Assembly: GCF_900496995.4 (NCBI RefSeq)
Contig: NC_044009.1
Span: forward strand, 53,260,505 to 53,324,504
Direction: 5' to 3'
DNA length: 64,000 nucleotides
From: Aquila chrysaetos chrysaetos
Taxonomy: Eukaryota > Chordata > Aves > Accipitriformes > Accipitridae
Shown piece after piece: positions 13,700 through 26,817 of this stretch (the stretch's first letter is position 1; each line of letters starts with the position of its first letter). The notes below the pieces were generated by a model. The model was not told the DNA's origin and made no database searches. It worked only from the letters and a program-made list of their open reading frames with translations. Made by a program: the position numbers and the translations under genes.

Positions 13700-16560
13700 T
13701 TGCTCCAGAGCTTGTCACTTCGCTTTATTTCTTTATGAAGAAGCTGGAGGGTTTCTCGTTTTAAGGTACATACCTTAACTATTTAAGAGAGATGTGCCAT
13801 CAGCGCAGGCCTAGCCTTTTCCTTGCCGCATGCCCCAGCATGCATCAGAGCCATCTCACCCTGCGACCAAATACGCGCAATTACCGAATCGCCAGCTGAG
13901 CAGCTGTTTCGGTAACCAAACGTAGGCACCTTCTCAGCATTTAAGGATTACGAATCCCAAGCATTTTTACCAGTTTTGCTGGAGAACGGGAACACGCGGA
14001 AAAGACTTTTTGCTGTTTATTTTACAACCGGATTACAGCTATGTTTTATTGTCTGCAATTCTGACTGGGTTGTTGTAGTATACGGTGTAATTTGCATGGA
14101 ACATTAAAATGACAGAATAATTAAAATTTTGGATTGATATCTCTTTGTAGAGAACCAAGTTAGTCAAGAAAATTAGCTAAGTAATGTTATTTAGTATTTA
14201 TTAACATGTGCAAGCCCCTATGCCTTTCGTAAGATATGCAATAAGCATTAAAAGCTATTTTTGCCGGTGCTGTAGAGCAGAGTTGTCCTATTAAAGCCAT
14301 TACTTCAATCACCAAACCTGAAGTGCTGCGATTTAGAGAGATTTAGATTAACCCAGCACACACGGCAACAATCACTGCCTACCGAAAAACAGCTGTAATC
14401 ACCGCCACTGCAGTGAGCCGGAGGAACCAGGCTCCCGTCCCACCAAGGGAAGTTACACGCAAGAGCTGCGTGTCTACATACAGAAGTTGTTCAAGTATCA
14501 TTTCTCCTAAACAGAAACGTTCATCTGCGTTAAACTCTACGTTCTGAAAGCCACTCAATCGTCAAAGAGGCAGCTGAGGAGGAAAACATTGAGTGACCAA
14601 AACACCCAACTAGCGTTACAGAAGTTCTCTCATCTTAGTGAAGGTCCCAAATTCACTAAGGAGATTTGGTTTCGTACAGAATACTGTCTATAGACGTGCA
14701 TAAAAATTAGGAATTACCTGAATAGTCGTGAGGCCTACACAACTAAATGTATTGTTTACATTTATCCAAAATTAGTTTTATCATCAGTCATTCAGTAGCC
14801 TGGCACATTCTCCATTTTGCAGAAAACATTGCATTTGGAAACTGCAGCAAGCACAAATCACCTTGCTGAATTAAGTAGGGCTGCCTTGCTAGTACTGTAA
14901 AAAACTTAACACATTTATATTGCATCTACATTAAGTTCTAGTTATGCAGAAATCCCCTGGCTTCAGATTTTTACAAATCTGTATGCCAGACGTGCTTGTT
15001 TTGAAAGAGAACACAAGTCACCTATTTTGTCAAAATGAGCTCTTCTGGTCATAGTTGCACCACATTAAAATGCAATAATCCCATTATTTACCTAGATGCA
15101 TACTTTGAAATAAAATAAATTAAAAAAAAACCAAACCAAACCAAAACCAAACCCAAACCACAAAGCTCAAGTTTCTTTGCAGATCCACCCTTCTGCCTCC
15201 AAACCAACCCAGACCACAAGAGTCTGGTGAAGGTTAGTATTTACTACTAAAAAAGGCGAGCAAAGACAGGAGGAAATCAGAAAAACAGAGAAAGAGCTCA
15301 CCATATAGAAAATGTCAAATATGTCAAAACATTCATGAATACCAACATCTCCCTCTGCACCACAACCAGCTGTAAAGGTTACTTAGGGCTAACGTTTCAG
15401 CAAGTGCAGATTATGCAGCAGTGGGTTTACTTACACATAAAAAATCAGCTACAGGTGCATCCAAAGTGCTTTTATGTATGCAGCCAGTACAGGGATTCCT
15501 ACCACTAAAGAAAAGTCAGAAGGGTAAAATCACATAAACCACAAATTTTCTAGCTTTGACTACCCGAGACATAAATTCCTCCTGGCTGCTCTCTGTGTAT
15601 ATGACATATGCAATGAGGATAATTAGGTAAAGGACTAAGAAAGCAAGTGTTGCTGATTGCATTCCAAAACTAATAAAGCTCCTACACGGGTCTCGTGCCT
15701 GCAGTAATTCATCTTCCCAGCGCTACGTTCAGGAAAGGCCGTTTCAGAATACGTCGCGACACTTTCTTGTCCCTAAGTCACCAATTGTGAATTACATCAG
15801 AATTACTACGGACGAGCACAGTTTTATGGAACTCGAAGCATAACACACGCAAGGCATACATTACGCTATTCAGGCCCTCAGATAAATGAAGCTTAAATTA
15901 AATGTCACAAGTTGACTGCCATGTACTGTATAAGCAAACACCTGACCTGAATTCACCCCCAGTTTGTTTGTCAAGTTTGTAAGCCCTAGCACATTTTGGA
16001 AAATTATGCTTTAGCACAATCTTCTCATCCTTCCAGATCAGGAGGAGAAAGGTGTCCGGCTCCAGAGAGGGACAATGAGACAGTCCACAACGTAGTAACT
16101 GCGTGGGCTTCACTGGAAATAGAGATGTGACTTTTAGATAAATAAAGCAAACAGACTCCATTCTTATGCATCGGTGCATCGAAGGAGTAACTCTGTAGAA
16201 GACAGTGCAATTGTACAAGCAAGAAAGTTAGGTTCAATTCAGCCCAGCGGCCTGATAATGAACTACAAAAAAGGAAATCCTGCGGGAACAAAACAGAACA
16301 GGTTTTGTCTGCCTTCTCACACCAGCCAAGCAGAAAAAGCAGTAACAAATTTCCTAATCGGCAGGGAGCTAAAATAATTAAGACAGTTACTAATCCGAAA
16401 TATTGTAAGCCTGAAGAAGTAAAATCTTTTAATAAATCCTCCCATTGATACTACTATTTAAAAATTACTCCTTCAGCTCCATACTCTGCGTTGAGCTTCC
16501 ACTCCAAACATTTCTCTCAATGTCTCTATACAGCACTTCTTTCTTTCTTTCCTTCTCTCT
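13700..16560. other. AT-rich intergenic DNA with a possible conserved element
   Basis: No gene is seen. Positions about 13980-14340 have a mixture of octamer (ATTTGCAT at 14090-14097), TAATTA-like and CAATT-like words resembling vertebrate conserved noncoding elements. The rest is unremarkable apart from the (CCAAA)n tract. Confidence 0.4.
15121..15164. repeat. A-rich (CCAAA)n microsatellite
   Basis: A9 is followed by irregular CCAAA/CCAAAA units to about 15164, a pattern common in avian intergenic DNA. Confidence 0.75.
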
Positions 16561-16589
16561 CTTTCCTTCCTAGGGCTCTGCAAAACAGG

Positions 16590-17960
16590 GAAGCCAGCAG
16601 ACTCCTTTCTCGGGGAGCACGGAGACTTCAGCAGCCGGTCCCCCCCCCCAGCTCGCCCTGCCTGCTGAGGGTGAATACCCTCAAGACGAGTGAGAGAGCC
16701 CCTGGAAAAGTGCCCTCCCGTGAATCCTACCCAAACCCATCCTGGATGCTCCCGGCCAGGCAGGCAAGCGTTCCTCCCAGGGTTTGGCACCGCTGACCGG
16801 GTACCCCGGCCCTGGCCGAAGCCCACCCGGAGGGATGCGGAGTGGAGGGAAGAGCTCGGAAACCTGCGGGAAGCTGGGACCGCTTGGCAGCCGGGAGGGA
16901 AAAGCCAAGCCAGGTGTAAAATGGCTGCCCTCGGAAGGGCAGCTCCTGCTCCCCCCACAGATGTAGAGGATTAAGCGTGTTAGAAAAGTTATTACAAAAG
17001 ACCCCGAGGAAGGCGCTCGGGGCGAGCGGCTTAGCGCTGGGGGAAACCGAAAGCAGGCGGAGGCTTCACCCAAGGGTTAAAGTCGCGACCGACTTCAGCC
17101 CCCGTCGCCTGTGGCAATACCCACCTCCGGACCTCGCTCAGCCTTAGTTAAGCAGCGCCTAACTCCTTCGTCCCGCTAATTACCGCCGCACCCGCCCGCC
17201 CCGGCACCGGGGCTGCATCCCCCTTCTTACAACTCTTTTTTTTTTTTTTTTTTACCAATTCATCCCCTAACCGAGTCAGCCCGACGGACCCAAAGGGTCC
17301 CTTTCGGCCATCACCGCTCCAGCGAGCAACAACCCCCCCCCCCACACCCCCAGTTTGCATCTCCCCGCAGCAAACTGGGGGTGCGGGTCCGGCGGCGATG
17401 GGGCTGCGGTCGGCGGCTCAGCCGCCGACCGCAGCCCCATCGCCGCCGGACCCGCACCCCCGGGAGGGGGGACGGGGGGGGACACCCTCCTCCACCGCTC
17501 CCGGCACCTCCCGGGAAGTTTCCGAAGCAAAACCCCTTGCCTTGCTGGAAAGATTTCCAGGAATCCGGAGACTTTGGAGGGCAGCAAACAGCCCGCAGCG
17601 CAGGCACAGCCCCCCCCCCCCCCCCAAAAAAAAAAATACCAAGGCATCCCTCCTGCCCTCCCTCAAATGAGGGGGGACAAGGTGGGGACATCAGGAGCCC
17701 GCGATGAAATTTGCCTAATTGCTTGCGCGGGGAGATGGATGGAGGGACGGATGCCGCACCGCAGGAGCGGGGGTCTGGCTGCTGCCGAGGGAGATGCCGG
17801 GGGGGGGGGGGGGGGGGGAATGGGGGAAAGGACCAACCTTCGAGGCTCAGGTTTTCCTCCTCTTCCTCTCGCAGAGCCGGCGAGTCCTGCCGCAGCCGGT
17901 CCTGAAAGGGAACTGCCCCATCCATTCGCCTTTGCGGTTTATTACTACATTGTCAGAGGC
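16590..17960. promoter_or_regulatory. CpG island just downstream of NR4A2
   Basis: This CpG-rich, homopolymer-rich segment (C8-C14 runs, T17 near 17230, G20 at 17799-17818) includes the 85-bp palindrome. It ends within 100 bp of the predicted NR4A2 cleavage site. The open frames (up to 262 codons on plus) run through homopolymers and the palindrome and are not credible genes. It could be a promoter for an unrecognised noncoding RNA or a 3' regulatory island. Confidence 0.5.
17345..17461. repeat. Long perfect GC-rich palindrome with nested hairpin
   Basis: The arms 17377-17418 and 17420-17461 are perfect 42-bp reverse complements around a single C. A second perfect hairpin (arms 17345-17358 and 17370-17383, 14 bp, loop 11 nt) shares part of the left arm, so one segment can pair in two ways. 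The locus is about 0.6 kb beyond the NR4A2 polyadenylation signal, inside a CpG island. Open frames crossing it are artefacts of the symmetry. Confidence 0.95.
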
Positions 17961-18019
17961 TATTGTCCTTTACGGGCAATGGATGCTGGTGGTGGTGCTT
18001 CTCGCTTAGACAGAAAGAA

Positions 18020-19315
18020 GACGAAATTCTATTCGTTTACGTGTTTTATTGTTGTAAACATTAAAATTGTCTTTCTCAAAGAAAGAGTTATCAGGAGGAA
18101 AAAAAAAAAAATAATCAGCGTTTCTAACTGTCATACACCATAGAAAAAAAGGCAGTGACTCGTCTCATGTGCCATACTGGAAATATACAAAGAAAAATAC
18201 TACAGAATATGGCAATATTAAAAATATTACTCGAACGTAAAATAATATATTAACCGACAATTTTAGACATAAAAAAACGGAACAAAACAAACCAAAAATT
18301 CAAAGTGCTCAGTAATTTCCAGGGAGTTATGTATATTATAAGCACTCTGGAAACAGTCAAAAGCTGCTGCATGCAAGATTTGTTTAGCTTTAGACAACAA
18401 AATAATCAAGATATAAACTTCTTTTTTAATCAACATCAACAGTACATACAACACTTACAAACAAGGAATGTCGGACGGTGTTTACAAACACTATGTGTCC
18501 CTTTGGGGAGGATTTCGGGTTTTGTAATACTTGTGCCCACCTATTTTACAATTGAGAAAATGTTTGAAGCTTAGATAACTACCAGTCTTTATAAAAGCTA
18601 ACAGACTACATAGTGTCTGAAATACTATTTATAGAATATAGACATTACTGAAATAGCAAGTGCCTATAACATTGTCACCCTAGAATCATCATGCTTTCCT
18701 GGTATGGAGAGATTTATTTTTCTTTCTCTTTATTCTCCCTTTTTTTTTTTTTTTTTTGCAAACACGTTTAGCTTTTATTTTTCTTTTTTTTTTAGAATTG
18801 TTTTCCATATTTCTTCATAAATAGGCACAGAATAATTTTTAAAAAGCCAAACTGCATCTGATAAATTTACAAGCCTTCGCCTTCTTTAATGACATGCCAC
18901 CCACGCAACATTTAGGTTTTGTATATATTACAGCTTTCTTTTACAGCAGAAAACTTTAGTCTTTAGGAGGGTGAGACTTGTGGGTCACCTTAACACTTTG
19001 TTTGCCACCGCATGAGTCTTAGCTGCGCACCCGGCGTTGCCAGATATGTTCATCTTTTTAATCAGAAGTCCTTAATAATAAATTCATTTATAAGCTGATA
19101 ATAAAAAGTTTATACCATGGTATTTGTGTAGTCCATGATCTGCATCCATGATGCCCCAGAGCCAAAATGCCCACTCGCGTTCTGCCCGCAGGAGGTTAGC
19201 AACACTGTTTGGGGTGGGAAGCTGGCACCCAGAGGTGCTGCTTTGGGCCCAGACGAATTCCCCTTCAGACAGGTGAAGTTTCTCTTCAGTTCAGTGGAAG
19301 TGCACGGGAAGAGTC
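18020..19315 (-). other. NR4A2: NR4A2 3' untranslated region (predicted)
   Basis: About 1.3 kb of AT-rich sequence follows the stop codon, similar to the 3' UTR length I recall for mammalian NR4A2. In transcript sense it has at least three AUUUA pentamers (minus-strand matches at 18818-18822, 18862-18866, 19079-19083), as expected for a short-lived immediate-early mRNA. It also has a genomic A17 run (plus-strand T run at about 18741-18757) that could prime oligo-dT internally. The distal end is set by the AATAAA at 18050-18045. Earlier AATAAA hexamers at 18779-18774, 18734-18729 and 18718-18713 could give shorter isoforms. Confidence 0.75.
18045..18050 (-). terminator. NR4A2: Distal polyadenylation signal AATAAA of NR4A2
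   Basis: A canonical AATAAA in transcript sense lies about 1.27 kb after the stop codon, at the edge between the AT-rich UTR and the GC-rich island downstream. A T/G-containing stretch (TTCTTTCTGTCT) follows within about 30 nt and could be the downstream element. Confidence 0.6.
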
Positions 19316-23206
<3,891 letters not shown>

Positions 23207-23797
23207 TCACGGGGAAGAAAACTTTCCGCGGGCGGGCTGGCGCTCGGCTCGCGGGGAACCAAGCGCGTTTGCCCCCCGGTTTTCGGCCGGCAGGAGCCGG
23301 CGCGTTTCGCCGTCTCCGCCGGTAAGGCGGGAGGAGGCGCGTCTCCGGGGAGAGCCGGGCGAGGCCGGGGGGGGGGGGTTTGCCCCCTCCCCGGAGGACC
23401 GTGAGCCGCCGCCCGAGCAGGGCGCGGGTGACAGCCAGCCCGGCGGGACCCCCGGAGCCGCAGCGCGGCCATTCAACCTGGCAGCACCACGGGTGACACC
23501 GCGTCCACGGGCAGCGGGGACAGCTCCCCCCCCCGCCCCGTCCCCTCCCGCGGCTCATCCCGGTGCTGGAGAAACGGCCGGACGCGCCGCGGCAGCCGGC
23601 TCCCACGCGCGTTCGGAGCGAGTGGGATGGGAGCGCCTGCCCCCCCACCCACGCCTCGCGCGTGGAAGCCCGGGGAGGGCAGGGCGGGGGGGGTGTGGGT
23701 GGGTGGGTGGGTAGTGCGTGGGGGGGTGTCGAGGGGGAGGAGGAGGAGGGAGGGAGGCGGGCTGCGCGCGGGGCTGGCTGCACGCGTGGGCACTCAC

Positions 23798-23833
23798 CGG
23801 AGAGCGGGGACCTGTGCGCGCATCCAAGTGCCG

Positions 23834-23865
<32 letters not shown>

Positions 23866-23960
23866 GACACGTCGGGGAGAGTCGGCGGCAGCGTCTCGCC
23901 GGGCGAGCCGAGGCGGCCGGAGTGTCCCTTCCCCGCAATGTGCCTTTGTTTATGTGGGCT
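23798..23960 (-). other. NR4A2: Predicted NR4A2 noncoding exon 1 (upstream end uncertain)
   Basis: A near-consensus donor in transcript sense (CTCTCCG|GTGAGTG, boundary 23798/23797) closes a GC-rich segment that includes a CGG/GCC repeat. The upstream end is not defined by sequence. A TATA-like CATAAAC lies near 23950 in transcript sense, so transcription may start in roughly 23900-23930; the stated end is a guess. Intron 1 would be about 850 bp (22946-23797). Confidence 0.45.
23834..23866. repeat. CGG trinucleotide repeat in predicted NR4A2 5' UTR
   Basis: About ten uninterrupted GGC/CGG units lie just upstream (in transcript sense) of the exon 1 donor, so they would be transcribed as GCC repeats in the 5' UTR. 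They are the source of artefactual poly-Arg and poly-Ala open frames. Confidence 0.85.
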
Positions 23961-24143
23961 CCCTATTCCACAGCCAACGTGCACCTCGAGCCCCCCGCGC
24001 GTCACCGCGCGTCAGCGCCCGGCGGCCAATCAGCCCGACGGAGGAGAGAAGGAAAAAAAAAAAAAAAAAAAAAAAGGGGGGAGGGGGCGGCTTTGCCCCG
24101 CCCCCCCCTTGGCCCAGCTCTCCCTTTGGTAAATTTCCGACGG

Positions 24144-24151
24144 TGACATCA
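24144..24151 (+). promoter_or_regulatory. CRE-like element TGACATCA
   Basis: This differs from the palindromic CRE (TGACGTCA) at one base. A second ATF/C-EBP-like site, TGACGCAA, lies at 24335-24342 and a CGTCA half-site at 24326-24330. cAMP/CREB induction of NR4A genes is well established; use of these exact sites is inferred. Confidence 0.5.
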
Positions 24152-24184
24152 CGCCGCGGGGACACGCCCCCCAGGTGGGCGCCC

Positions 24185-24193
24185 CGCCCACGC
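24185..24193 (-). promoter_or_regulatory. EGR1-type site, proximal copy
   Basis: The sequence reads GCGTGGGCG on the minus strand, an exact match to the classic EGR1/Zif268 nonamer. It lies about 250 bp upstream of the predicted transcription start, next to a second identical site. Confidence 0.6.
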
Positions 24194-24208
24194 GGCGACG
24201 GCCACGGG

Positions 24209-24217
24209 CGCCCACGC
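24209..24217 (-). promoter_or_regulatory. EGR1-type site, distal copy
   Basis: A second exact GCGTGGGCG on the minus strand starts 24 bp from the first, a little over two helical turns, so the two could be bound on similar faces of the DNA. Confidence 0.6.
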
Positions 24218-24257
24218 CGCCCCTTCCACGCGCGGGGCGCGGGCGGGGCGCGGCCTC

Positions 24258-24265
24258 ATTTGCAT
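24258..24265 (-). promoter_or_regulatory. Octamer ATGCAAAT
   Basis: An exact POU-factor octamer on the minus strand lies between the EGR1 pair and the CRE/CArG cluster. Its AT-rich core stands out in otherwise GC-rich sequence. Confidence 0.45.
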
Positions 24266-24354
24266 AAAGGGCGGTGCCACCCACACCCACACCCACCCAC
24301 CCCCCCCGCCCCACCCACCCTTCAGCGTCACCGTTGACGCAACCAGACGGCGCG

Positions 24355-24364
24355 CCAAAAATAG
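24355..24364 (+). promoter_or_regulatory. CArG-like (SRF/MEF2) element
   Basis: CCAAAAATAG matches the CC(A/T)6GG SRF consensus at nine of ten positions and also resembles a MEF2 site. It lies 25 bp from the start of the 24.4-kb palindrome and suits serum or activity induction of NR4A2. Confidence 0.45.
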
Positions 24365-24388
24365 CGAGCGCCCCGACGGGAGCTCCCG

Positions 24389-24464
24389 GGGGCGGCGGGG
24401 AGCTCCCGGGCCCTCGGGGGCGCGGACCCGCGCCCCCGAGGGCCCGGGAGCTCCCCGCCGCCCC
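24389..24464. repeat. 36-bp-arm perfect palindrome upstream of NR4A2 promoter
   Basis: The arms 24389-24424 and 24429-24464 are exact reverse complements separated by GACC. Part of the arm (GGGAGCTCCCGGG) is also repeated directly at 24378-24390. The structure begins about 25 bp beyond the CArG-like element and is followed by T6G6A4C7T5 homopolymer blocks. Confidence 0.95.
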
Positions 24465-25834
24465 TTTTTTGGGGGGAAAACCCCCCCTTTTTGGACCACG
24501 AGTGGAGCCAAGAGCCGTACGCCCACTCCCCGCCGCCTTTTATTCATTGCCGCCGTTTCTTACAAGCCGCGCCGAACGCACCCCCCGTCCGTTTCCCACG
24601 CGGAATTTACGCGGGGTTCGGGTTTACTTATCATTCCCCCCCCCCCCCCCCCGAAATGCCCGCACGCAACCCCTCTGATTAGCATCATTAACAGCACACG
24701 TTTCGGTCGGCGTTGGGGGGGAGGACGGAAAGCAGAACCAGTTTCGTATAATTAAGGGCAGTGCACTTATTAATAAACCCATCAGGAATCTTAATTTCAC
24801 GGGGCCAGCCGGCGTCGGCCGCGACGGCGCGCAGGGCTTCGGCGACGTCGCTGCTCCTGAAGGGGTTGAGGAGGGAGGGGAACAAACACTCGGCCTCCTC
24901 CGCGGTGGGCTCCGGAAAGCGGCTCTGATGCCGACCCCGGATCTTCCCGCGGGACCCTCAGCTGCAGTCCAGCCTGCAAAACAAGGCAGAAGTCACGTAA
25001 CTGCACGTCCCTGCCCGCAGCAAGCCAAGGCGGCAGAGCGACGCGCGAGGTACGGTGCCTGTCTGCTGGCAGGTGCTTTTTCTGCAAAGCTCGAGAGACC
25101 GGAGCGTGCGAGAGGGAGTAAAGGCTGGGAACAGATCCTGCGCATCCAACCCGGCAAGTACCATTTTGTGCAGAAGGACAGAATAAAAGCCAGTGCACCT
25201 GACGCGGTGCAGCCTTAACCTAAGAAGCCAACGTTTCCGACACAAAATCCTTGCCTGACGTAAAAACCCTCTGAAGCACTTAAATAGGAATGGTTTGTGT
25301 GGAAGTGTGATCGCTTCTTCCTAATACGTTTCTCTCGCTGTAAGCCAGTCATCATGCTCGCTTTGCAAATGCTTTTCCCTTTCAGCTTACACTGTAAAAA
25401 CTCAAACACCCAAGACAAACTGCTTCCCACCGTCTGGCTCGCTCGCATCCAGAAGAGATCACTTCCACTTTGCAGTTACAGTCTCTTGCTCCTACAGAGT
25501 TACTGCTGAGGTTTATCCAACAGGAGAAGAGACGGTAAAGATTAGTGAGGAAATCACGGAAGGCTGTAAGATGCCTCTGATCTGCAAGGACTATTTAAAA
25601 CAACGTTTCCCGGTATCGATGTGCTGCTCTGGTTTCGCCACCGTGGTGCTCAGCCGAAGGGCGCTGGAGGAGCTCGGTGGGCCACCTCGTGCCCACCCGT
25701 CCCCTCGGCCGCCGGGACTCCCGCCGCAGAGCTGTCGCGTCACGATCAGCATCGGTCGTACCACAAAGGTTCACCCAGGCTATAGTTTTAACATCACAGG
25801 AGAAACTTACTGCAAAGGCCCTTATAGGGATAAG

Positions 25835-26112
25835 TAATACATCTAATTACCATATCCTTAGAATAGATGTAATATAAATTTCATTACTCACTTAAAAGTT
25901 CTAAAGTTAACAGCATAAACTTGAAGTTGAGTAATTAAGTAATCCTTATATAGACACTTATTAAAGTATTTATACATATTATCTTAAATCTACATCTATC
26001 ATTTTGCCAATTAAAATTAGGACTTTAATTGCAATTAAGTAATTTAATTGCCAATTGAACAGCAAAATTGCTAAGTGACTAATTTTAATGCCTATTTTAA
26101 TTACCAATCATG
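25835..26112. promoter_or_regulatory. Candidate enhancer: homeodomain-motif-rich AT block
   Basis: About 280 bp carry repeated TAATTA, CAATTA/TAATTG and TTAATTGC words (CTAATTACC, GTAATTAAGTAATCC, TTTAATTGCAATTAAG, TTTAATTGCCAATTGAA, TTTAATTACC), flanked by GC-rich DNA, with no open frame. This is the look of a developmental conserved noncoding element about 2 kb upstream of the NR4A2 promoter. Function is inferred only. Confidence 0.4.
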
Positions 26113-26764
26113 ACTGGGGAGGGAGCTAATCAAGCAGTATCAGAGTAATGATGTGAAAAAAAACGGAGAACAAACATTCAAGACTACATGCTTTTAAAAA
26201 AAGAACTCTAAATTAAATAAATGCAAACACAATTTTATACATGTGGTGAAATGCTGTATTTTGGTACCTAAATACACGAGCCCAAAGAACACATTTAATT
26301 AAAAAGAACCGTCGCTCTTCCCCCAAAGTGCCGACGACGAAGTGCCCCTTGTCCCTTGTTTCTGCATTAGCCTCCCTGGAAGAAGGTAACCCCAAAACCG
26401 GGCCCGGGCGGGACTTTTGTACAGTCACTAACTCAGCAGGCTGAGCACCCTTAGAAAAGCAACGCTTAAAACCCAAAAGCTGGTAAATTCAAGAAGATCC
26501 AAGCCCCCTCCAACACCAGACACAAGGGGCGGCACTGATGGGCCAGGGGCCCACCTGCACGGCGAGGTCCCCCTTAGAGAATGGTTCGCTGGTCACCGCA
26601 ACCGCCCCCGCGCCCGGGCGAGATGCCCGCACCTTTCCTACAGCTGGCGGGAAGAGGAACACAGCCGGAGCCTTTATCATCCGCAGCGCTGGCCAGTGCT
26701 GGGCCTTCCCCTCCTGGGGGCCCGGTTCGTCTCCTTCCCCCCAGGAAAAGCGGGCACGAGCATC

Positions 26765-26817
26765 GGCACCGGCACGGGCACCGGCACTGGCACTGGCGTG
26801 CGCACGGGCGTGCGCAC
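26765..26817. repeat. GGCAC(C/T/G) hexanucleotide repeat
   Basis: About nine imperfect hexamers run from GGCACC through GGCACT to GGCGTG/CGCACG in a CpG-rich patch (about 26.3-26.85 kb). They read as Gly-Thr repeats in one artefactual frame. Confidence 0.8.

Larger units (their letters stand above)
23900..24470 (-). promoter_or_regulatory. NR4A2: NR4A2 CpG-island promoter
   Basis: Dense CpG sequence immediately upstream of the predicted first exon carries many recognisable motifs: two perfect EGR1 sites, a one-mismatch CRE (TGACATCA), TGACGCAA, CGTCA half-sites, a CArG-like CCAAAAATAG, an octamer and several GC boxes. This mix (CREB/ATF, SRF, EGR) is typical of immediate-early genes. No strong canonical TATA box is seen. 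The boundaries are approximate. Confidence 0.75.

Noticed and set aside
17355..18143. 262-codon plus-strand open frame
   Set aside because: It passes through both arms of the palindrome, a G20 run and the end of NR4A2's 3' UTR in antisense. No domain or conservation is evident.
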